NCBI RefSeq assembly: GCF_000172155.1
Contig: NZ_ABIZ01000001.1
Span: 1,674,001-1,738,000 of the forward strand
DNA length: 64,000 nucleotides
Reading direction: 5' to 3'
Source of the DNA: Verrucomicrobium spinosum DSM 4136 = JCM 18804
Lineage (GTDB): Bacteria; Verrucomicrobiota; Verrucomicrobiia; Verrucomicrobiales; Verrucomicrobiaceae
Shown: one piece after another, positions 26,201 through 41,200 of the stretch
Numbering within the stretch: position 1 is the first letter of the stretch
How the letters are laid out: each line of letters starts with the position of its first letter
Position numbers and translations under genes: made by a program
The notes under the pieces: generated by a model
Databases searched by the model: none
Told to the model about the DNA's origin: nothing
Seen by the model: only the letters and a program-made list of their open reading frames with translations

Positions 26201-29200
26201 GATGCCGAATTCAGCGCCGACAGCGGCGGCCTGGACAGCGGCATCTCCCTGGCGGTGGGAGGCGTGATTTCAACGAACTCCATCGTCGGGGCGGCCGCCA
26301 CCACGGTGACGAACTCCAGCCTGCGGGCCACCGGCGGCGGGCTCTCTGCCACCGCTCACCATGGCAGCCGGCTTCAGGCCCGGGTGGACAGCATGGTGAA
26401 GGCGGGATCCACCTCCGTGGGGGTGACGCTGGCATTCAACACCATCGGGGTGCATTCCCAGAACCTCCTTTTCAACACCATCGACGCGCTGCTGGACACC
26501 GACATCGCGGACCTGGCAGACACCACGCGGGTTCTGGTTCAAGGATCCAACCTTGAGGCCACGGGCAGCCTGGTCATCAGCGCCACCTCCAGCGCGGTGC
26601 TGGACGCCGTGGTGCCGGTCTCTGCGGCCACCTTTGATTTCTCGATCTCTGCATCCACCAGCGTGACCGTAGGGGCGGTGGTGGCCATGAACAAGGTGGC
26701 GTCCGGCGTCTCTGCGCGGGTGCTGGACACGGATCTCCAGGGGAGCTCCGTTTCCGTCACCGCCACCAACACCAGCAGCATTGACTCGGAGGTCACGGCC
26801 TCCTCCATCGCGGTCAGCGGCAGCCTGTCCACCGGCAAGTCCATCAGCATCGGCTTCGCCCGCTCGCGCAATGACATCAACGGCTTTGCCGAGGCGCTGG
26901 TGCGTGACACCGCCGGGGCGCCCTCGGACCTCACCGCCACGGCAGGTGGCATCACCGTGGAGGCACGGGATGCGGCCAGCATCAATGCCCTCGCCACGGC
27001 CACGGGCATCAGCGTGGCACCCTCAGTGGGGGATTCTCTGACCGTCGCAGGGGCGGGCACCTTTGCCACCAACAACATCACCACAGACACGGACGCGGTG
27101 ATCGACAATCTGCTGGTCAATGCCTCCGGCGCCATTGCCGTGAGGACGACCAACGCCGCAACCATCGACGCCAAAGTGGCGGCCCTGGCGGCCAGTGTGG
27201 CGATCTCTGCCGGTGGGGCCAAGTCCTTCGCGGTGGGGGCGGTGCTGGCGGTCAATACGGTTCGTGGTTCAACCCAGGCAGATGCTGATGAACGCAGTCG
27301 CACGCGCGCAGCCGTGCTCAACTCCGCCCTGACCTCGGCCAGCGGAGGCATCCTGGTGACGTCCCAGTCCACCGGCACCATCAACGCCGATCTGGAAGCC
27401 ATTGCCGCTGCCGTTGCCGCATCGGCGGGGAACAGCACCACCTTCAGCCTCGGCGGGTCACTGGCCTTCAATGACATCCAGCGGGACACGAGTGCACTGA
27501 TCAGCGGGGGGGCAAAAGTCGAAGCCCTCGGCAACGGGGATCTCACCGTGGCAGCGACAGACAGTTCGGCGATCCACAGCACCTCCGTGGGCATGTCTGC
27601 GGCGGCCAACCTTTCTGGTGGACAGGCCACTTCCATCTCCGTGGGCCTTGCCATTGCCAGCAACGAGATCCGCAATGATGTGAGCGCGATCATTCGCGAC
27701 GTGGGTCTGGTGACCGTGGCGGATGACCTTTCCGTGTCCGCCCTAAGCACGGGCGTGATTGATTCCACCGCTACGGCGGCTTCCCTGGCGGCCTCCCTTT
27801 CCGGTGGCACGGGCATTGCCGTTTCCGGTGCGGGGGCGCTGGCGCAGAATGAAGTGCTGGGAGGTGCGGTGGCTGCGATTGACAACAGCGACGTGAATGC
27901 CGGTGGCGACGCCGCCGTGACTGCTCGCAACACCTCGGTCATCGAAGCCACCATCGAGGCGATCGCGTTGAGCGCCTCTCTGAGCGGGGGCACGGGCGTC
28001 GGAGTAGGCATGGGCCTCTCCATGGCCCGGAACTACATCGGCGCCACAGAGGCGGGTAGCGATGCGCCTCTGGATGTGATCGCCCGGATCACTGGATCTG
28101 CCGTGGATGCCGCCGGAGCCGTGAGCCTCACGGCCCAGTCGGATCAGAATATTGACGCCTACGTGGGAGCGGCAGCCATGGCGGCCACCCTGAGCGGGGG
28201 CACCGGCGTGGGTGTTGGTGCCGCAGGCGCACTGAGCTCCAACGAGGTCAAGACCAACGTGCTCGCCTTCGCCTCAGCAGGGGAGCGCCTGGAAGGCTCC
28301 AGCGTTGCCATCGTGGCCACGGATGATTCTGAGATCGACGCCTACACCGGAGCCGCCGCACTGGCCGCAGCTCTGTCTGGCGGCACGGGCGTGGCCGTAT
28401 CCCTCGCTGCGAGCGTCGCCAGCAATGAGATCACGGGGAATGTGCGTGCCTATGTGAACGACGTGGATGACCTCTTCGCCACTCATGGTGAGGTGGTCAT
28501 CGCGGCCCACCAGCGTGCCGCCATCCATGCGGACGTGTACTCCTCCTCCCTGGCGGCGGGCGTCTCTGGCGGGGCTTCCATCTCAGTCAGTGGCGGCGGT
28601 GCCGTCGGGATGAATGCCATCTATGGGGACACCCATGCGGCGATCATGGACTCCGGGGTGACGGCGGCGGGGGATGTGGACCTCGACGCCACCAATGTCT
28701 CCATCATCGACGCCGAGGTGCGGGCCCTGTCTGCCTCGGTGGCCATCAGCGGCAGTGCGGGCATTGGCGTGGCCCTGGGGGCCTCTATTGCAACGAACCT
28801 GATCGGTGGCGGCACTTATCGTGACATTGACGCCAATGGCAATGTCACCACGGCCAGTCTGGACAAGGAAGCCCTGCGGGTGAGCACCCTGGTGGAGGAC
28901 TCCACCATCAACACGGGTGGGCGTCTGGAGATGACCACCCTCTCCCAGCAGACCATTCTATCGGATGCACAGGTGGCCACGGTCTCTCTGTCCCTGGGGG
29001 CCAGCTTCGCCGTGGCCGCCTCGGCTGCGGGCACCTTTGCAACCAATGCCATCGAGACGGATGTTTCCTCGAACATCCTCCGCTCAGCGGTCCAGACGGC
29101 CCTCGGGGTGGACATGGATGCGCATGACCGCTCAATCATCGATGCCGAGGCAGGCGCCTCCGCCATCTCGGCCGCGCTTTCACCCTTTGGCGTTGCCATC

Positions 29201-32200
29201 TCCTTTGCCGGCACGTTTGCCACCAACGAGACGGACAACAACATCTGGACCGCCATAGAGCAGAGCTCTGTCGCCGCCGCAGCGGGCAACATCTCGGCCG
29301 AGGCTTCCTCCACCCCGCAGATCAACGTCCAGGCTCAGGCCGCCGCCCTGGCTGCGGGCATCGTGGCGGTCGCCGGGGCGGGCATCGGCTCGGATGCGGT
29401 GATCCACAACACGGTGCAGTCGTACGCCACCGGCTCCCAGGTGACTGCCTTGCAGGGTTCCGTGAATTTCGATGCGCGGTCCACGGTCTCCGTCACGCCG
29501 GTCTTTGTCAGCACGGCGGTTTCTGCCGGGCTCGGGGCCGCCGTCAGCGTCATCCGCTCCAGTGTGGACATCGGCGGTGCCACCCGTGCCTATGTGCACG
29601 GGGGCGCGCTCTCCGCCCGCAACCTCACGGTCAGTGCGGACCATCGCACCGATGCAAATGCCAGCCTCGTCAGCGTCAGCGGCGGGCTCCTTTCCGCCTC
29701 AGCGATCGCGGCCACGATCAACGACTCCTCCAGTGTCGTGGCCCACATCACCGGTACCACGGTGACGACCACGGATCCCGCAGTGGGGGTCACAGTGCGG
29801 GCCCGCGGACAAACGTACATCACCACGTTGAACGTGGCGGCCGGTTTCGGCGTGGTGGCGGGCACGGTGGTGTCCAGCACCGCCTCGGCCTCGCCTGACG
29901 TCGAGGCCTATCTGGGCGATGAAACAACCATCGCCGCAGGTGCGGGAGATGTGAATGTCACCGCCAGCCATTCCGGCACGGTGCAGTCCACCGGCGTGGG
30001 GGCTTCGGCAGGGGTCATCGCCGTGGGTGTGACTGTGATCGAGTCCAGCCTCACTCCCAAGGTGGTCGCCAACACCCGGGGCGATGTCATTATCTCGGGC
30101 AGTGATGTCCTGTTTGATGCCAAGTCGGACACCGTCGGCAGAAATATTTCATTGGACTTCCTGGCCGGTTCAGGTCTCGGGGCCGCTGCTGCCTTCATCA
30201 ATGGATTGATCTTCGGCGGGGAGGGCGTGCAATCGCTCGCCTTCGCCGGTGCGGGCGGGATCGGTGCCGGGGTGGGCGTGGTGGCCACCACCATCTACTC
30301 GCCGGACGTCTTTGCCGGACTCAGTGATGACACCGAGATCGAGGTGACGGGCGACGTCACCGTGCGCGCGCTGGCGGAAGGTCTTGCCGACTCCACAGGC
30401 CTGGGCATCACCGTCGGCGCCCTCGCCGTCGGCTTTGTGCAGACGAATGCCAACGTGAATGGCAACGTGAAGACAGACGTGGGCGGCCGCATCAAAGCGC
30501 GGAACCTCACGCTCGACACGGATGGGAACCTGGATGCCGAGGCCCTGACCGTGGCGGCCGCAGGCGGCGTCATCGGCGTGGCCATCAACTCCTCGGATAT
30601 TTTCCTGAACCCCGAGGTGGTCGCCTCCCTGCGCGACTACGCCCTGATCGAACTGGAGGGCAACCTCAGCATTCAGGCCCACTCCGACGCGGCCGTGAAG
30701 GCCAACACCGTGGGGGTGGATGCAGGCATCGTCTCCGTGGGATCCTCCGCGGTGGACGTGTCCATGACCCCCACCGTCTCCAGCACGATCGGCGACAACG
30801 TGCTCGTGAATGCGGAAGGCACCATCCTCGTGCAGGCTGCGGTGGCGCAGAACCAGTCCACCACCAAGGTCACCGCCTCCTCCGGCAAGCTGATCGGCAT
30901 GACCGGTCTGGAAATCGAACAGACCTTCGTGGAAGACGTGAGCGCCGGCATCGGTGCGAACAGCCAGATCCTCGGCATGACCGGGATCTCCATCCTGGCA
31001 GCGGGCAGGACCACCAGCCGGGCCGATGCCCAGGTCTTCGTCGTGGGCGGTCTGTCCGGCCAGAACGCGGAGGCCAGCGAGGACATCCGCTCCACGGTGG
31101 CCACCGGTGTGGGCACCGCCTCCACGGTCTTCTCGAAGGGGATCGTCACCATCGATGCGGACAACCAGATCGATGTGGACAACCTCACCGGGACCCAGTT
31201 CTACGGCGTGGGCAGCCTGAACTTCGCCCGCTCTGAGACGGATGTGACCGGCCTGGACGGCTCCACCCTGGCCCGGACCACCATCGGTCAAGGCGCCATC
31301 GTTGAGGGCGTCACGGTCAATGTCTCCGCCGACGTCAGCAAGCTGAAGATCACCCATAACGACACCTCCGGTGAGCAGTACTCCGTGGGGGGCTTCATCC
31401 AGACCACCTCGGACATTGATGTGCGCTCGGATGTGGAAGTGCTTCAAGCCCGCAACAGCACCCTCATTGGCGGGACCGTGAACGTCACGGCCAGCCAGGG
31501 CAACATCGACATCAACAGTGAGGCTCGCGGCGCCGGCTTTGGCCTCTCCGTAAGCCATGACGGCCAGGTGTTCGACACCGTCGATCTCGGCACCTATGTG
31601 ACGGTTGAAGAAGGGGCGGCCATCCTGGGCAACGTCATCCGCGTGATCGCCGATGGCGGTGACTCCGGTGACCGCGTACGCCAGAACACGGAAAACAACG
31701 CGGTGGGCATCGACTTCGCCTCCGACGACTACGAGCTCAACGTCATCTCCATCGCCGAGGTCAACTTCTTCGGCAAGATCGGTGCCGGGGTGCGCAACGC
31801 CAAGCTCTTCATTGATGCGGCGGGTAACATCACGAACCGAGACTTCGTCGATGCACGCCGTGCCGGCGGTGAGATCATCATTGACCAGCTCAATGCCGGA
31901 TCCGTGCCCACCTCCGTCACCCTGCTGGCGCTCAATCCCACCATCAACGTCTTTGATGACCCGGACCACCGTCCGACCTTCCTCGGCATCCCGACGGGCT
32001 CTCCGTACGGGCCGGACACGAACGAACAGCACGGCAAGGTGACGATCGGCAGCAATGCCACCATTTCCCAGGCGGACCGTTTCAACTCCGTGGATGTGGT
32101 GAACCGCTCCACGCTGGACGTGCGCATTCTGGACATGAACGTCCTTTACGACGGCCTCCCGGGGCCGGTCGTCACGCTGCTCGCAGGCCAGGTCGTGGGT

Positions 32201-35200
32201 GCCTTCACCCAGACCGGTCCGCAGCGCTTCAACGGCACCCGCATCGAGATGGAATCCCACCATGCCACCGTGGGGGCAGGGGACTTCATCATCGACGGCG
32301 TGATCTACAACCCGACCGGGTCCACGAAGATCGTGGCCAACGGCGGCTCCGTGATCCAGCCCAATGAGGACGGGGGGATCACCACCGGCTCCCTCTACAT
32401 TGAGACGGCCAAGGGACGGGTCGGCGAGGATGAAGAGCGCATTGAAGTGACCATCCTGCAGGACGCCAGCCTTCTGCCAGAGGCCCGTCTGGAAGTCCAT
32501 GCCTACGGCGAGATCGGCCTCGACATTGATCGTGCGGGCACACCGATGCTGACCCAGCTGGAACTGGCCGGCCTCACCTCGGTGAGCGATGACATCTTTG
32601 CCTCGTTCGGAGGATTTGACCTCCTGGTGACAGATCTCATCAGCGCTCCCGGCCATGTGGAGATGACGGAGATCAACAACATGATCGATGCCTTTGACGG
32701 CGAGTTCGATCTGGTCGCAGACACCGTGTATCTCCAGGCCACCGGATCGGTGGGCCACTACGTGGTGAAGCCCAACGGCGCGATCATCCACAGCTACAAT
32801 GCCTTTGAGGCCAAGATCAACGCCCTCGAGGCCAATGTGGGCAGTCTCTACCTGCGCAACGCCCATGACATGGAAGTGGGCGGCACGGAAGACGCCAATG
32901 TCGGCATCCGCGCCACAGGTGTGGTGGACGTGCAGCTGCCCGGCATCATGCACCTGCTTGAGGATGTGATCGCGGGTGGGAACGTGATCCTCGGCGCCTT
33001 CGACGTGGAGGACACGCAGGACTCCGTGCTCATGGTGGATGGCATCACCATCCAGAGCCAGACCGCCGATGTGACCCTGCTCAACGGGGACGTCTTCATC
33101 TACAACTCCACGCACCGCATCAAGGCTGCCGGTCTCCTGACCATCGCCATGGACCAGGGGAACGTGGACGGTGGCGTGGGGGTCACCTTCACCACCCCGG
33201 ACAACCTGAACCGCGATGTGATGCAGGCCAACGAGCTGCTCATCGTCACCGGTCCGGACCGCGACAACATCATCATCCCGGATCTGTACATCCCGACCCG
33301 CTTCGAAGGCGGCGCGGACTTCGACACCATCCGCGTGCATCTGGTGGATCCGCCGAGCAACCGCACCACCCTGCGGAATGTGGACGTGGAGGACATCACC
33401 TTCACCACCCAGGTCACCGCCGACTGGCTCATCGACACCACCCAGATCGCCCAGCAGTACGAGCTCTTCGGCTGGGACATCCTCTCCGGACTGCCGGCTC
33501 CCGGCCCCACCATCACGGTGGAGAATTCTTTCCTCGAATCCAGCGGCATCAAGGTGGTGCAGAACACGCACTCCAATGCCGATGCCTTCAAGGCCATGGT
33601 GGCGGACTACTCCTTCACCGATGGTGAGGAGCGCCTGGATGTGCTCCAGCTTGACCACATCGTGAACGTCCACCTCCTGGGTGGCGATGACATGCTGAAG
33701 GTCGGCGGCATCCGCCAGGCCGGCCCGGGCGATTCCCCGCCCCGCGCTGAGGTGGCACCGTTCCAGGTGTCCAGGTTCCTCACCGTGAATGCGGGCGATG
33801 GCAACGACCATTTCCTGCTGGAAGATCCGCGCACGGGTGATGCGGTGCCTTATGGCCGCCTCGGCGTCACGGAGGACGGTCATGGCCTGATCGCCAACTA
33901 CGAGATCGAAGGCGCACCGACCACGGAGAAAGCCATCATCTTCCAGGAGTTCGAGAGCCTTACCGTGAACCTCGGGGAGACCGATGGCATCTTCGTGGTG
34001 GAAGACACCGTCATCCCGACGGTGATCAACCTCGATGCGGATGAGGACGTGGCGGGAGATACGGACAACGGCTACGGCAACGACGTGGTCAATGTCTTCA
34101 AGATCACCGCGGACCTCACCATCAACGGTGAGCAGGGTGACGATGACTTCAACATCATCGGGACCGGCCCGGGAGCCCTCGTCATCAACGGCGGGGCTCA
34201 TGACAAGTCCCTGGATCTTCCGACGGGCGGTGATCGCATCCGCTACGGAGCCACGCGCCACTTTGACGGCAATGTGGTGAACGTGCTGGACGCGCAGAAC
34301 GCCATCAAGCTCTTCGGCACCGGTTGGGAAACGGGTGACCAGGTCATCTTCACCACGGACGGCACCGGTCCGGCGATCCTGCTGGAAGACGGCACCCGGT
34401 CAACGCTCCAAAACGGCGGCGTGTACTACGTCGTGCGTCAGGGGCGCGACATCATCCGCCTCACGGATACCAAGGAAAAGGCGGAGGCCCTGGCCGCTTA
34501 CCTGCGGAACTTCACGCTTCCAGACACGGGCCTGAATGACAACCTCATCACCCTTCTGGACGGGGGGCGTGGCAATCATCAGCTCACGCTCGCCAGCAAT
34601 GGCACGCCGCTGCTTGAGCAGACGGTGGGCGGCCTGATCGATGGTGAGAACGGCAATCCTTCCCGCCTGGTCTTCAACAATCCCGGCACTGGCAAAGCGA
34701 TTTCCGTCAACGCCACCACGAACACCTTCACGGTGGCAGATGTCTCGGGGCTGACGGAAGGCCGCAAGGTGGCCTTCTACGCCGGGGCGGATCTGCCTGC
34801 GGGATTGAAGAGTGAGATCTTCTACACCGTGGTCAATGTTGACGCCGCCGCGGGCACCTTCCAGCTTCTGGATCCGGATCCGCTTGCGGCTGAAGGGGCG
34901 ATCCTGGATCTCTCCTCTTACGCCACTGAGGGCACCACCTATGTCACGGTGCTCGGCACGGTGGACTTCACCAATGTGGAGAAGCTCAACGTCCTGCTCG
35001 GCCTGGGCAAGGACACCTGGGTGATGGACAACGCCAACAACAACCTCCAGGTGGAGGTGCGTGGCGGCCCCGGCGATGACGAGGTGGTCATGTTCCGCAT
35101 GGGCAACAACACCGTGATCCAGGGAGATCAGGGTGAGGATGACACCCTGCGTGTCATTGTGAACGGCGACCCGCAGCAGGACCAGTTCGCCCGCCTGGTG

Positions 35201-38200
35201 GTGGGCGCTGGCATGGAGCGGCTGTCCGTGGACAACTCCGACAACGCCAATGGCGTGGACTGGTACATCTCCCAGGGCCAGCTCTACTTTGGCGATGGCA
35301 AAGGCACGGCCACCGTGGCCACCGACGATACCTTCACCTCTGCAGACTTCGACGGGGCCACGCCGCTGGCAGTGGGAGACCGGGTGCTTGTCAGCACAGT
35401 GACCGTGGCCATCACGGACAACCAGACGACTGCCGACGGTCTCAATGTGACCCGCGGCGGAGCTCTGCCCACCTATCGCACCACCGGCAATCCTCCCAGC
35501 GACATCCTGCTGGATCAGGGGCAGTTCTACTATGTCACCAACCTCAGCGGTGGTCGCTTCGAACTCGCCCAGACGCTGGAAGACGCCATGGCAGGCATCT
35601 CGCTGGACATCGTGAATGCGGGTGCCGGCGCGGTGAACTTCACCCGCGTGGACATGCTGGTGAGCCTGGAAGGCGCGAAGAAAGCCGAGGTCATTGGCGG
35701 GCGGGAAGACACCAACGCAGACGGTCGCCCCGACGCAGACGGTCAGGCGACGCATACCCTGCACGTCGTTTCCCCACTGGCGAGCACCATTGAACTTACC
35801 CGCAACAGCCTGACCATCGTGGAAGGCTCGCGGGTGCTCGATCACGAGGACAGCCTCTATCAAGCCAGCTTCCCCTCACTGCGGGTGGACGGTCTGCAAG
35901 GGGTGGAAAGCCTCGTTTCCACCAGCGGGACGACGACCTTCCTCGTGCAGGATGCACTGGGCGTGTATCGCCCCATCACCAGCCTCCCGGCGGTGTTTGC
36001 TGCGGGTACGGCGGAGGATGAGCTGGCCATGTTCGTGCGCACCCAGGATGCCACGGACCCCACGCGCTCCTACCTGCGCTACGTGGGCTACATCCCCACC
36101 ATGGTGGATGGCGTGCAGGTGGTGCCAGACCGCCCGCATACCATCACCCTCAGCCCGGATGAGCGCTATCTCTACGTGTTGGGAGATACCGCCATCAGCC
36201 AGTTCGCCATCGGGGTCACCTTCAGTGGTCTGCCGACGCTGACTCATGTGGCCACTTATCAGACCGATCTCAAGAACATCGATGCGGCTGGCACGGATGT
36301 GGCCCGCGGGGTGAATGACCTCCTCAGCCCGACGGGCACGGATGCCCTGCACCGTCCTTCGGACATCTGGATCAGCCCGGATGGCACAAAGGTCTTCATC
36401 ACCGACCAAGGCTCCAACGCCTCCGGCAGCGATGACGGCGATGGCATCCTCGTGTTCACCCGGGATGTCGCCACCGGGCTGCTCACCCGTTTCGAGCAGA
36501 AGATCACCCGCCTCACCGATCTGGGCCGCAGCCTGGATGTGGGCTTTGACTTCTCCAGCGGGGCCACGCCCAGTTCCACCGCCTCCAGTCTGGAAGGCTC
36601 TGACCGGATCGTGGTGATGGATCAGCCGCTGGCCAACTCCAGCCAGGCGGGCCTCCAGCTCACCTCAGACCGCGTCACCTACCGCTTCAATGCCGTGGGC
36701 ACCTCTGTGGGAGAGACCATCACCCCGTATGTGATGCGTGTCACCAGCGAGCTCGACCTGAACGGCAACGTGGTGTCCAGCTTTGAGATCGTGGCGACCG
36801 GCACCACCCGCATCATTGAGAAGACGGGCATCAACGAGTTCAGCTTCGACCTCTCCACCGACCAGACCGGCACTGTCTTCGATGGCGTCGAAGGTTTGTA
36901 CTTCGGCTGGTCCACCAGCGGCGGTGCCGTGGTGGGGCATGAGACGGGCACGGCGGCGGATTCGTTTGTTGTTGCCTCGAACGGAAGCTCCATGACCTTC
37001 CAGAACGGGGTCCGCTTCTCCATGGAGGCCAGCTTCGAAATCGAGGCGGTGAAGGGCATCACTGACCCCACCGCCCTGGTCGTCGCCAACGATCTCGCCC
37101 GCGTCTATGTAGGGGACAAGGCCGGATCCGTGGCGGCCTTTGAATGGGACGCTGCCCTCGGCAAGTACATCGTCGTCAAGGCGGATGAGATTCGCGAGTT
37201 CGACACGGTGGGCACGGGCGGCTCCACCACTTCAAACCTCCGTGACGACGGGGATGGGGAGATCGGCATCGCCCACCAGAACGACGGTGTGGTGGTCTAT
37301 GCCGGAGAGACCCGCATTTCCACCAGCGATGGCAAGCTCTACATCAACAACAATCTGGTAAACCTTCCGAATACGCTCGATGGCGGGCGGATCATCTTGA
37401 AAGGCAATGGGGTGGTGTCTGTGGCCACAAACGGCACCCAGATCTACGTGGGCGTGCCCCAGGCGGACTACAACGACTACCGGGCCAACAGCGTCATCGA
37501 CAATGACGACCGCGGCGTGGTGCTGGTCCTCGACTTGTCCGGTCAGATCACCGGGTTCCTGGAATCACCCTCGAGTGCCAAGGAGTCGAACTTCGGCATG
37601 GGACTCGCTGCGGACGGGGATGTCCTGGCGGTGGTGGGCCGTTACAACGGGCTCAACACGCTGGCCATCTATGAGAATGGCCAGTTGAAGAAGACAGACA
37701 GCCTCTCTGGCTCGTCCATGCGGGTGGATGTGGACGGGGATCACCTCATTGTCGGCACCAGTGCCCAGAGCCGCATCTACAGCCGCCAGGCCGGCGGGAA
37801 CTGGACCCCGGTGGCCAATCTCACGGGCGGATACGCCGTCACCATTGATGGGGATGTTGCCAGGGTTTACCGCAGCGGCTCGATCGTCAGCTACCGCGAA
37901 CGCGGCGTGAACAACTGGGTGAAGGAGCACGAGTACGACACCTCGATCAGCAACCGGACCTTCATCTCGACGGACGAGTACGACTTCCTCACATACAAAA
38001 TCAAGATCAATTCGGCGGACATCAACGTCCCCAACGACTCTGGCAGCAGCGCGGAAGTCGGATTCCGCGTCCGCATCAACGGCGGTGCCTGGTATGAACC
38101 CATCTATCGCGACGGGGTTTCCGAAGACTACACCAACTTCAACATCGACATGAGCTGGACCTTCCCGTACACAGGCGGGACGATTGAAGCCCAGTTCCGT

Positions 38201-41200
38201 GAAGATGACTCCACCTCCGGGGACGAATGGTCCCCGGTCATCCGCATCGCCACCGGGGACGGTCTCGGCGAGCATCGTGAAGGCGACACGGGTGAGATCG
38301 ATGCCTGGCTCAACTACGAGGTGATCCTCGTGGATCCAGGTGAGAACACCGCCATTTCCTCGACCTTTGTGGATGCGTTGGGCGGTCTCGTCAGCATGGC
38401 CAGCGGCAGCGGCGTGCGCATGTTCTCCGACCAGACCTACCAGGCCGCGACTTACACCGGCACCTCGATCACGGACCTCGTGCTCAACGAGTCTGGCGTG
38501 CTCTACGTGGCGGACGGTGGCGCTGGCAAGGTGTATGCGCTGAACAACCTGATGGCCAAACTGAAGGGCCTGGGTGAGCTGGAAGGCGGCAGCCCTGCTT
38601 CTGACGGCATCAACGATGCGCCCGTGGCCGGCAATGATTTCGCCAGCGGCACTGCAGACACGCCCGACACCATCGAGGTGCTGACCAATGACTCCGACCC
38701 TGATGACGTCGCCTCCAGCTTTGTGCTGCAGACCATCGACGCCGTCACCGTGACCGGCCTGCCCGGCCTGACCAATCCTGCGAGCCTTTTCTCCGTGAAC
38801 AACGGCAGGGAGGTGGTCTTCACGCCTGGCAATGCCCTGCAGAGCCTGGGAGCCGGCGAGTCCATCACCTTCCACGTGTACTACACCATGGCGGATGACT
38901 CCGGCGCGCAGGCCTCTGCCCGCCTGGAGTACACTGTGACCGGCGTGAACGAAGCCCCGGTGGCGGTGAATGACGCGGCCACGACCAACGAGCTCCAGAC
39001 TGTGAGCTTTGACGTGTTGGGCAATGACACGGACACCGACCGCTCGGATGTGCCGGCCCGCTTGATCCTGGATGCGATCGAGTCCGTCACCTATGATCAG
39101 AACGGCACCACGATCACCGTGGCCACCCCTGAGGACCTGTTCGTGATCGATGGCCAGCGCCTGGTGTTTCAGCCGGGTGAAACGCTGCGTGACCTCGCGA
39201 CTGGCGAGTCGGTGAACTTCACCGTGACCTACCGTGTGGCAGATGCCGCAGGTGGCACCAGCACGGCCACCTTCTCCCTCGCGGTGGATGGGCAGGCAGA
39301 AGTGGCCACGACCAACGCCACGGACACCTCTGGCAACGCGGTGGTGAACATCCACCAGAACGCCCCGGTTTATACCGAGAACCTGCTCGACAGCGAAGAG
39401 GCTGGCTCGACCATCGATCTGGAGACCCTCATCGTCACGACCAGCGACAATACGAGCGCCTACGGTGCGCTGCTGGTATCCGCTGACGGCGAGCTCACCC
39501 TGGATCCGGATGTGGCCTCCCTGCTGAACATTCCGGCTGGCCAGATCCGCACCCTCACCCTGACGTACGAGGTGGAGACCCCCACCAACGGCACAGTGGT
39601 GCGCACGATCCTCTTCAACATCACCGGGGCCGCGGCGGCCCCGCGGGTGGGAGGCCCGCTCGAGGTGGAGCTCACGGAAGCAGGCGGATCCCTTTCGCTG
39701 CTTGATGGTGCCACCAGCAATTCGGCGCTCTCTCTGAAGAACCTCACCACTCTGGGCGGCGACCAGTCCGGCGTGACCATTGATCCGGTCACTGGCCAGG
39801 TCACGGTCTCCAGCACCGCTTACCAGAGCCTGTCGGAGGGTGAGTTTATCGACCTGTCCTATCGCTATCGCCTGGAAAACGCGGACGGCCTTTCCACCTG
39901 GCAGACGGCCGTGATCCGGATCACCGGCAGCAATGACGATCTCAGCGGCCCGGCCACGGTGGACGGCACCGTCAATGAGGGCGGCGTGCCGCTGGTGGTG
40001 GATCTCCTTGCGAACGTCACCGACAGCGATGCGGGTGATGTGGTGAAGATCCAGTCCGGCAGTGTGGTCGTGACCAGCTCCCAGTATGCTGCAGCGGTGA
40101 AGGTCCACGAGGAGGTGGGCACCGTCACGGTGGACGCGAACCATAGCGTCTTCAGCAGCCTGAACACCGGGCAGACGGCCAATATCACCCTGGCCTACAC
40201 GGTGACAGACGGGAACGGCTCCACGCTCGAGCGGACCGCCACCATCGTGGTTCAAGGTCTCACCGGCACCGGCTATGACCAGGCCATCTTCACCCTCGTG
40301 GATGCCGAGAACGGCAACCGTCTGGGCGGAGCCTCCGGTCTGTACCTCAGCGGAGATGGCAGCCGCCTCTACGTGACGGCCTCTGACCTGACCGGGGCCA
40401 ATGACAATGCCGTCAGCGTCTATGACGTGCTCAACGGCGGCAAGACGCTGGTCCGTCTGGACACCGCGGAAGAAGGCGTGGGTGATGTGGCCAACGGCCT
40501 CTCCGGCGCCACGGATGCGACCGGGGAACCGGCCACCTTCACCACGGATGACAATGTCACGCACCGCTTCATTGTCACCGCAGCCAGCGGAGACTCCTCG
40601 CTGGTGGCGTTTGAAATCCTGTCTGGCAATCCTCTGACCTTCAGCCAGGGACCGAACCCGAACGGCCTCAACGGCCTGAAGGACCAGGATCCGACCAGCC
40701 GGGCCACGTCGCTCTCCATGATGACGGGCAATCCCGTGCGCTCCGCGGATGCCTCCGGCCTCACGTTCTACGCCGTGTCGGATGTGGACAATGCGCTGTA
40801 TGTCCTGGAACAACAGGCGGACAACAGCATCAAGGTGGTGCAACTGCTCAAGGATGACATCACGGGTGAGTTCGGTGTGGCGGATCAGGGCCTCTCCGGT
40901 GCCAAGACCATCACGGTCTCGCCAGATGGGCGTTTTGTCTTCGTGGGCGCGACCCAGGAAGGCACCGGCACCGGGAAGATCACGGTGTATGAACGCGCCT
41001 CCTTCACCCGGGAAGTCACCAACCCGGCCACCGGTCTGCTCATGACTGAGACGGTGGATGGCCTGCGTCCGGTGACGAATGCCGTCTTTGACACCATCGC
41101 CTTCCAGACGGGGGCGAACCAGACGAATCCGGTGGCCACCCTGGCCGTCGATCCTTCCGGCAAGTTTGTGTATGTCAGCGGCGTCAATGGCACGGAGGTC

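Noticed and set aside
16850-26950. Regularly spaced repeats considered as a CRISPR-like array
   Set aside because: The units are about 800 bp, fully coding and contiguous, without short repeat/spacer structure or cas genes.
30170-34261. A 1,363-residue open frame on the minus strand inside the giant gene, and similar long ones (37565-41980, 42176-44194)
   Set aside because: They lie wholly antisense to a frame with clear domains, translate to His/Gly/Val/Asp-rich text with no family pattern, and follow from GC-rich codon use.
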